Source: DSBG01 sp049975365
GTDB taxonomy: Bacteria; Desulfobacterota; Desulfomonilia; UBA1062
DNA: 55,617 nucleotides
Reading direction: 5' to 3'
NCBI GenBank assembly: GCA_049975365.1
Contig: JBNGDS010000011.1
Span: 1 to 55,617, forward strand
The notes beneath the pieces are model-generated. The model searched no databases. It was given only the letters and a program-made list of their open reading frames with translations, and was not told where the DNA came from. Both the position numbers and the translations under genes were made by a program. How positions within the stretch are numbered: position 1 is the first letter of the stretch; each line of letters starts with the position of its first letter. Shown piece by piece: positions 50,481-55,617 of this stretch.

Positions 50481-52115
50481 ATGTTCTGTTTTCAATGTCA
50501 GGAAACGGTGAAGAACCAGGGCTGCACAGTCAGAGGTGTGTGCGGCAAGACCGAGGATGCGTCGAATCTCATGGATCTACTCATCCATGTGCTCAAAGGG
50601 GCCTCTCTGTATGCAGAAAAGGTAATAGAGAAGGGCTCATTGGACGTAGTCTACGGCCGATTCTTCTCGGATGCACTGTTTGCGACGCTTACCAACACGA
50701 ACTTCGATACATTGCGCATAACCGATTATATCAGAGAGGCATTCACGGTCAGGGACGATCTCAGGACACAGGCTGGAGATGAAGCTGGAGACGTGATCCA
50801 CGACAGCGCTGTCTGGTTCTCAGACAATGAAGAGGAGTATCTCGACAAGGCAGCCCAGGTGGGTGTCCTCGCCACGGAGGACGAGGATGTCCGTTCACTG
50901 AGAGAGCTCCTCATCTACGGATTGAAGGGGATCGCGGCCTATGCCCATCATGCCATGATTCTTGGCTTTGAGGATGAGGAGATCTATCGTTTCCTGGTGG
51001 AGGCTCTTTCTTCAACTACCAAGGAGAAGTCCGTTGACGATCTCGTTGGCCTTGTCATGAAGGCAGGGCAGACCGCAGTTACCACAATGGCCCTGCTGGA
51101 CAAGGCCAACACGGAGACCTATGGCAATCCTGAGGCCACGAAGATCAACCTCGGGGTCAGGGACAATCCCGGCATTCTCGTTTCCGGGCACGACCTGAAA
51201 GATCTCGAGGAACTCCTGGAGCAGACACAAGGCACAGGCGTGGATGTCTACACCCATGGTGAGATGCTGCCCGCACTCTCGTATCCATTCTTCAAGAAGT
51301 ACGACAACCTGGTGGGCAATTATGGTGGGTCGTGGTGGCATCAGCGAGAGGAATTCGAGACCTTCGGCGGTCCTATCCTCATGACCACCAACTGCATTGT
51401 ACCGGTCAAGGAAAGTTATGCGGACCGCATTTTTACAACGGGCATTACGGGCTATCCTGGGATCAAACACATACCGGACAGAACGTCCGGCAAGCCCAAG
51501 GATTTTTCTTCTCTCATCAGCATGGCCAAGACCTGTCCAGCCCCCAAACAGCTTGAGAACGGCGAGATCGTCGGGGGGTTCGCCCACAACCAGGTACTGG
51601 CCCTGGCAGACAAGGTGGTAGACGCTGTCAAATCTGGTGCCATCAAACGCTTCGTGGTCATGGCTGGCTGCGACGGGCGGCAGAAGGCCCGAAGTTACTT
51701 CACAGAGGTCGCCGAGAGCCTTCCAAAAGACACGGTGATTCTCACTGCCGGCTGCGCCAAATACCGTTACAACAAGCTGAATCTCGGCGCAATCGATGGC
51801 ATTCCCCGTGTGCTCGACGCAGGCCAGTGCAATGACTCATACTCGTTGGCAGTGATTGCTCTAAAGCTCAAGGAGGTGTTCGGACTCGACAACATCAATA
51901 AACTGCCAATATCCTACGATATCGCCTGGTACGAGCAGAAGGCTGTGGCTGTTCTTCTGGCTCTCCTGCATCTCGGCATCAAAGGCATCCGCCTGGGCCC
52001 AACGCTTCCGGCCTTTCTCTCGCCGAACGTTTTGAAAGTTCTGGTGGAGAAATTTGATATCAAGCCAATTGGCGATGTAAAGACAGATGTCGAGGCAATA
52101 ATACAGGGACGGTAA
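50481..52115 (+). CDS. hcp: Hybrid-cluster protein (hydroxylamine reductase / NO-stress enzyme)
   Basis: 544 aa. The N-terminal cysteines C3-x2-C6-x8-C15-x5-C21 form the [4Fe-4S] motif of Hcp from strict anaerobes, not the facultative [2Fe-2S] type. Hybrid-cluster ligands are visible in order: His in SGHDLKDL, Glu in HGEMLPA, Cys in TTNCIVP, Cys in VMAGCDGR, Cys in TAGCAKYRYNK and Cys in DAGQCNDSYS. Hcp reduces NO or hydroxylamine under nitrosative stress. GGGGAGGAG lies seven bases before the ATG at 50481, which excludes the longer frame. An HcpR-like operator lies upstream. Confidence 0.96.
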   Translation: MFCFQCQETVKNQGCTVRGVCGKTEDASNLMDLLIHVLKGASLYAEKVIEKGSLDVVYGRFFSDALFATLTNTNFDTLRITDYIREAFTVRDDLRTQAGDEAGDVIHDSAVWFSDNEEEYLDKAAQVGVLATEDEDVRSLRELLIYGLKGIAAYAHHAMILGFEDEEIYRFLVEALSSTTKEKSVDDLVGLVMKAGQTAVTTMALLDKANTETYGNPEATKINLGVRDNPGILVSGHDLKDLEELLEQTQGTGVDVYTHGEMLPALSYPFFKKYDNLVGNYGGSWWHQREEFETFGGPILMTTNCIVPVKESYADRIFTTGITGYPGIKHIPDRTSGKPKDFSSLISMAKTCPAPKQLENGEIVGGFAHNQVLALADKVVDAVKSGAIKRFVVMAGCDGRQKARSYFTEVAESLPKDTVILTAGCAKYRYNKLNLGAIDGIPRVLDAGQCNDSYSLAVIALKLKEVFGLDNINKLPISYDIAWYEQKAVAVLLALLHLGIKGIRLGPTLPAFLSPNVLKVLVEKFDIKPIGDVKTDVEAIIQGR

Positions 52116-52175
52116 CTCCTCTGCGACCACTGGAATATTCACGCAATCTCTTTACTATGATACAGATAAGAGGGT

Positions 52176-52322
52176 ATGGAACAGAGACTGCACCGTGTTG
52201 TCATTGTCGGAGGAGGATTCGGAGGGCTCACAGCGGCCGGATCTCTGGAAGATCTGCCAGTTGATGTGACGCTCATCGACAAGAGGTACTCCAAATTTCT
52301 TGGGAAGAATGATGAGACATGA
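52176..52322 (+). pseudogene. 5' stub of an NDH-2-like FAD/NAD oxidoreductase
   Basis: 48 codons. They encode RVVIVGGGFGGLTAAGSLE and DVTLIDKR, the FAD-binding N-terminus of type II NADH dehydrogenases, then a short unrelated tail and a TGA at 52320-52322. Real members are about 400 aa. AAGAGGG lies just before the ATG. The break coincides with the change to the A+T-richer betaine transporter region, so a deletion or insertion at this junction probably removed the rest. It starts 60 bp behind hcp on the same strand. Confidence 0.75.
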
Positions 52323-52334
52323 TAATCCATGAGA

Positions 52335-52366
52335 TGACAATCTATAAAGGGAGTATTTGATTGTCA
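52335..52366 (-). terminator. Inverted repeat directly behind the permease gene
   Basis: 8-bp arms TGACAATC (52335-52342) and GATTGTCA (52359-52366) with a 16-base spacer, one base past the stop of the betaine permease on the minus strand. There is no U-tract. It may be the end hairpin of the ABC operon, or a scar at the junction with the truncated NDH-2 stub. Confidence 0.4.
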
Positions 52367-52367
52367 G

Positions 52368-53216
52368 CTATGTCTGTGTAGTCTTTGCCAGTGCGTGTGT
52401 TATCCTGTCAATAATGATAGCAAGGATTACGATGCTGAGTCCTGCTTCCAATCCCCGACCGACTTCTATCCTGTTGATTGAAAGAAGCACTTCCAGGCCC
52501 AGCCCACGAGCACCAATCATTGAGGCAATGACAACCATTGCGAGTGCCATCATGGTTGTCTGATTGATTCCGACCATAATAGATGGGACTGCCAGAGGGA
52601 GTTGGACATCAAAGAGAATTTGCCGTGGACTCGCACCAAATGCCCGCGCTGCCTCCACTACAGATTCCGAAACTTGTCGAATGCCTACATTCGTGAGCCT
52701 AATCACTGGCGGCATTGCATAAATGATCGTGGCAAAAACTGCGGGCACCTTTCCAAGTCCAAAGAACATCAATGCCGGAACAAGGTACACAAAGCTCGGC
52801 ATCGTCTGCATTGCATCGAGGATCGGTCGTATAATTGATTCGATAAAATCACTTCTTGCCATGACAATTCCAATGGGAATGCCAAAGACAAGAGAAATGA
52901 TAACAGATGCAGTTGTTACTGCCAGCGTCATCATTGCGAGATCCCAGTATCCAAAACTCCCAATAAGAATGAGGAGTAGTGACATAATGATTCCAATCCA
53001 CCACTTTCCTATGATTCGCCATGCGGATATCCCGACGAAGAGGATAATAACCCACCATGGCAGCCAGAGAAAAAACTGCTCGATTCGTATGAGGATAAAC
53101 AGTATCGCTGCACCGATCGTGTCGAAAAAACCCGAAAAATTAATCAGCAGCCAGTCCATACCTCTATCAACTCCCTCGGCGAGAGGGATGTCAAAAATTT
53201 CCGGGAAGTTATTCAT
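52368..53216 (-). CDS. proW: Glycine betaine/proline ABC transporter permease
   Basis: 282 aa inner-membrane permease of the ProW/OpuAB type. About six to seven hydrophobic segments, with the permease loop VEAARAFGASPRQILFDVQLPLAVPSIMVGINQTTMMALAMVVIASMIGA. Pairs with the ATPase and the binding protein encoded upstream to import glycine betaine or proline betaine for osmoprotection. It overlaps the ATPase gene by 8 bp. Codon third positions are clearly A+T-richer than in most of the window. Confidence 0.93.
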   Translation of the reverse strand: MNNFPEIFDIPLAEGVDRGMDWLLINFSGFFDTIGAAILFILIRIEQFFLWLPWWVIILFVGISAWRIIGKWWIGIIMSLLLILIGSFGYWDLAMMTLAVTTASVIISLVFGIPIGIVMARSDFIESIIRPILDAMQTMPSFVYLVPALMFFGLGKVPAVFATIIYAMPPVIRLTNVGIRQVSESVVEAARAFGASPRQILFDVQLPLAVPSIMVGINQTTMMALAMVVIASMIGARGLGLEVLLSINRIEVGRGLEAGLSIVILAIIIDRITHALAKTTQT

Positions 53217-54498
53217 CTGCTTCGTTCTCTTCTTGAATCATGCTGGACAGAATTGATCTGGTGCTCACTTCGCCAAGGAGCCTTCCTCTTTCATCGACAA
53301 CCGGCACATGGTAGTCTGAGCTAGCCGCGAGAGAGAACAGATCCTGCATCAGGGTATCCGGCGTGCAGGTCGTAATGTCTGTCTCCAGAACTTCCTGCAT
53401 CGAGCCTGAATCTCCTGACTGGATGAGCTTCAGGAGATCCTTGGCGGTCACCCTGCCCCTCAGTGTACGGTCACGGGATACAACGAATGCACAGTCGACT
53501 TTTTCCCTTTTCAAGATATAAGATGCAGCCTTCGGTCCCTGCCAGTCATACACCAGTACAGTGGGCTCTTCCATGATACTCCCCGCACTTAGAACCTTGG
53601 CAGGAGATGCATCCTGGACAAATTCCTTCACGTAGTCATCGGAGGGTGTTGTTATGATCTCTTCTGGTGTTCCGGTCTGGATGATTCTGCCATCTTTCAT
53701 TATGGAGATGCGGTCGCCGAGTTTGAGTGCTTCATCCAGGTCATGTGTAACAAAGAGAATGGTCTTGTGAATTTTGTCCTGGAGTTCAATGAGCTCGTCT
53801 TGCATCTCACGGCGGATCAGGGGATCCAGTCCGCTGAATGGCTCGTCCATGAAAAGGATTTCCGGATCTGTCGCCAGTGCTCGTGCCAGTCCAACCCTCT
53901 GTTGCATACCACCGCTCAGGGAGGGAGGATAGTAATCCTCCCAACCTTTGAGCCTTACTGTTTCAATGGCCTCTTGAGCCCTGGCATACCGTTCCTCCTT
54001 TGATACGCCCTTGACCTTAAGGCCGTATGATACATTCTCGATCACGCTGCGGTGAGGAAAAAGGCCGTAATTCTGGAATACCATGCTGACGGTATTGCGC
54101 CTGAAATTCATAAGCTGCTGTTTGCTGTACGAACAGATATTGTCTCCATTGATGACGATTTGGCCGTTTGTTGGCCGGATGAGTCTAATCAGAAGGCGAA
54201 TCACGGTTGATTTGCCGCTGCCAGAAAGCCCCATGAATACAAAAAATTCGTTTCGGTAAATGGTGCACGAAACATCCCTGACAGCAACTATACACCCGGT
54301 TTTTTCAAGAATATGAGACTTTGTTGCTTTTTTCAGATCCGAGTTAAGAATGCGTAGAGGATCTGGCCCAAAAATCTTCCAGAGATTGTTCACCTGTATG
54401 CATACATTATCGTGCTGGTTTTCATTCACAGGAGTATCCACAAAAATCTTGGGTGTCTCCTCATGATTATTCTTTGGTGCAGTTGGCATAGTTCGCAC
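53209..54498 (-). CDS. proV: Glycine betaine/proline ABC transporter ATPase with CBS domains
   Basis: 429 aa. ABC domain with Walker A GLSGSGKST, signature LSGGMQQRVGLARALA, Walker B ILFMDEPFSGLDPL and switch His in LFVTHDLDEALKL. ProV-type lead-in FGPDPLRILN. Residues ~300-425 form paired CBS repeats (TLRGRVTAKDLL, VPVVDERGRLLGEVSTRSIL), which in OpuA-type transporters sense ionic strength. An N-terminal extension of about 30 residues is unusual. Middle gene of the three-gene operon; the permease start overlaps its 3' end. Confidence 0.94.
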   Translation of the reverse strand: MRTMPTAPKNNHEETPKIFVDTPVNENQHDNVCIQVNNLWKIFGPDPLRILNSDLKKATKSHILEKTGCIVAVRDVSCTIYRNEFFVFMGLSGSGKSTVIRLLIRLIRPTNGQIVINGDNICSYSKQQLMNFRRNTVSMVFQNYGLFPHRSVIENVSYGLKVKGVSKEERYARAQEAIETVRLKGWEDYYPPSLSGGMQQRVGLARALATDPEILFMDEPFSGLDPLIRREMQDELIELQDKIHKTILFVTHDLDEALKLGDRISIMKDGRIIQTGTPEEIITTPSDDYVKEFVQDASPAKVLSAGSIMEEPTVLVYDWQGPKAASYILKREKVDCAFVVSRDRTLRGRVTAKDLLKLIQSGDSGSMQEVLETDITTCTPDTLMQDLFSLAASSDYHVPVVDERGRLLGEVSTRSILSSMIQEENEADE

Positions 54499-54515
54499 TG
54501 TTTTCGGCTGGGAAG

Positions 54516-55526
54516 CTATTTCAATGCTTCCTTGACGTTCTCTTTCACATCAGCCGGAACCCATGGAGACCAGAGTGATTCATACTCTTTCAGGAACCAT
54601 ATGGCTGCATCGTCAACATTCGCCTTGTTGTCCTCCATATACGCGAGAACCTTGTTATGAAGGGCCGCTGTAGTCTCATATTTTTTGAGAAACTCAACAA
54701 CATCAGGCGCAGTTTTTAACAGAGACGAGTTCACCACAATATTCACACGGGTAGGAGGATAGGCACATCCCCTTCCAGCATCCCATAGTTCTTTATCGTA
54801 GGGAGGTTCCTCAAGGCGCGTCATGTCATACTTACCCAATGGCCAGGTGGGTTCCCAGTAATATCCAAACCAGGGTTTTCCTTTTTTGTACGCGGAGGCC
54901 ATGGATGAAACCAAAGCTGCATTTGAGCCAGGAAGGATTATGTTGAAGCGTTCTTTCAGTCCATACGTCTCAAATTTTTTTTCGTTAATCTTTTCACACT
55001 CCCACCCAGGGATGCACGAGTAAAAGGCGCCTTTTGTAGGGTCTTCAGGATCTTTGAAATGTTCCCAATACTTGGGCATATCGAAAACTGATTTGAGATC
55101 CGGTGCAATGGGTTTGATTCCTCGCTCCGGGTCTCCCTTTATGACGTATGTCGGCACAAGCCAGCCCTGCCAGCTGTCGGGGAAATTACTGCCGAGATCG
55201 ACTACAGACCCATTCGCGATCGCTTTATCATAGGCATCCTGCTGATTTTCCACCCAGCACTCCATATTGACATCGACATCACCCCTCACGAGTCCTGCAA
55301 AAAGTGGTATAGTCTCTCCAGCGACAAGCTCCACTTCATAACGATAGCCATTTTCCAGGATAAACTTGGCAATACGGTTATTGACCTGGACACTGTCCCA
55401 TCCTACATCTGCAAAGACGAGCTTTTTCTCCGTGGAGACGGCAAATCCGACAGATGACAAGAGGAGGATAAAAATGAATAACCAGCTGATACTTATCGCT
55501 ATCTTCTCTTTTGAATAGAATTTCAT
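54516..55526 (-). CDS. proX: Glycine betaine ABC transporter substrate-binding protein
   Basis: 336 aa. Signal peptide (KEKIAISISWLFIFILLLSSVGFA) then an OpuAC/ProX-type binding protein: KKLVFADVGWDSVQVNN, LVAGETIPLFAGLVRGDVDVNMECW, with Trp residues likely forming the aromatic cage for the quaternary ammonium group (GWDS, ECWVEN, SWQGWLVP, GYYWEPTWPLG). It delivers betaine to the permease from the periplasm. First gene of the operon; the ATG at 55526 lies six bases behind AGGGGGT. The upstream frame to 55559 is not needed. It ends 17 bp before the ATPase gene start. Confidence 0.94.
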   Translation of the reverse strand: MKFYSKEKIAISISWLFIFILLLSSVGFAVSTEKKLVFADVGWDSVQVNNRIAKFILENGYRYEVELVAGETIPLFAGLVRGDVDVNMECWVENQQDAYDKAIANGSVVDLGSNFPDSWQGWLVPTYVIKGDPERGIKPIAPDLKSVFDMPKYWEHFKDPEDPTKGAFYSCIPGWECEKINEKKFETYGLKERFNIILPGSNAALVSSMASAYKKGKPWFGYYWEPTWPLGKYDMTRLEEPPYDKELWDAGRGCAYPPTRVNIVVNSSLLKTAPDVVEFLKKYETTAALHNKVLAYMEDNKANVDDAAIWFLKEYESLWSPWVPADVKENVKEALK

Positions 55527-55617
55527 GCATATACCCCCTGGAATTTTATTAGTGTACATCCTGTAAAAAATGTATGTACGGTATTTTCTTGTTGGTCTGT
55601 CATTGTCTGTTTTTAGT
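55527..55617 (-). promoter_or_regulatory. Partial upstream region of the betaine transporter operon
   Basis: 91 A+T-rich bases from the binding-protein start to the window edge. They should hold the operon promoter, with TACACTAATAAAATT nearest the gene, but no clear -35/-10 pair or known riboswitch can be read. The region is cut by the edge. Confidence 0.3.

Noticed and set aside
1..55617. CRISPR array, restriction-modification, toxin-antitoxin or known anti-phage system
   Set aside because: No spaced direct repeats, nuclease, methyltransferase-specificity or antitoxin genes were found; the papain-like and PHP-APH proteins are not in a recognised defence context.

Overview
The window looks like the chromosome of an anaerobic deltaproteobacterium (Desulfobacterota/Thermodesulfobacteriota). 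The reasons are the gene order DUF1844 - HtrA protease - ispE - spoVG - tRNA-Gln - prs, a Geobacter-type RdgC, a hybrid-cluster protein of the strict-anaerobe type with an HcpR-like operator in front of it, many small ferredoxin-type Fe-S proteins, and an outer membrane (FadL-like and small beta-barrel proteins, lipoprotein). This lineage call is inference from families and gene order; no rRNA is present. Coding density is high, Shine-Dalgarno sites are mostly AGGAGG-like, and there is no CRISPR array, integrase or intact insertion sequence.

Region 1 (1-9 kb) is housekeeping. It holds a YitT-like membrane protein cut by the left edge, RidA, a class I histone-deacetylase-family amidohydrolase, and a tightly overlapping run of DUF1844 protein, HtrA protease, IspE kinase and SpoVG. 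Then come tRNA-Gln with a decayed tRNA-like copy behind it, PRPP synthetase, and a ComM/YifB-type AAA ATPase. Region 2 (9-25 kb) is a string of small independent units: AEC transporter, DUF255 thioredoxin-domain protein, Yip1 protein, PflX-like radical SAM protein, PEBP-like secreted protein, DUF72, SixA, class 3 aldehyde dehydrogenase, a frameshifted metallo-beta-lactamase-fold gene, RdgC, a UPF0200-like nucleotide-kinase homologue, a methyltransferase, a NUDIX protein with an extra domain, a 2-hydroxyacid dehydrogenase and a membrane-bound diguanylate cyclase.

Region 3 (25.7-35.5 kb) runs entirely on the plus strand. A molybdopterin oxidoreductase overlaps a cysteine-dioxygenase-like cupin and is followed by a DUF362/ferredoxin protein and a lipoprotein. 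Then come a PHP-phosphoesterase/APH-kinase fusion, a THEP1 NTPase, Hsp33, a stand-alone CheR-type methyltransferase, the tiny ribosomal protein bTHX and a MEMO-family protein. Region 4 (35.5-41 kb, minus strand) has an Fe-S photolyase/cryptochrome, a winged-helix/cysteine-rich/ferredoxin protein and an ADP-forming acyl-CoA synthetase. Region 5 (41-50 kb) mixes membrane and envelope proteins (a polytopic membrane protein, a small barrel, a FadL-like porin) with an orphan papain-fold protein, a NUDT19-like hydrolase, a sugar-epimerase-like protein fused to the same Fe-S module as in region 4, and an alpha/beta hydrolase fused to a PilZ domain. Region 6 (50.3-55.6 kb) has hcp under a likely HcpR operator, a 48-codon stub of an NDH-2-like flavoprotein, and a visibly A+T-richer glycine betaine/proline ABC transporter (binding protein, ATPase, permease).

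The most unusual content is architectural. The cysteine-rich Fe-S module occurs as a stand-alone protein, as a fusion to a degenerate SDR epimerase, and probably as a decayed N-terminal remnant near 20.3 kb. There are also PHP-APH and hydrolase-PilZ fusions and an uncharacterised small papain-like protein.
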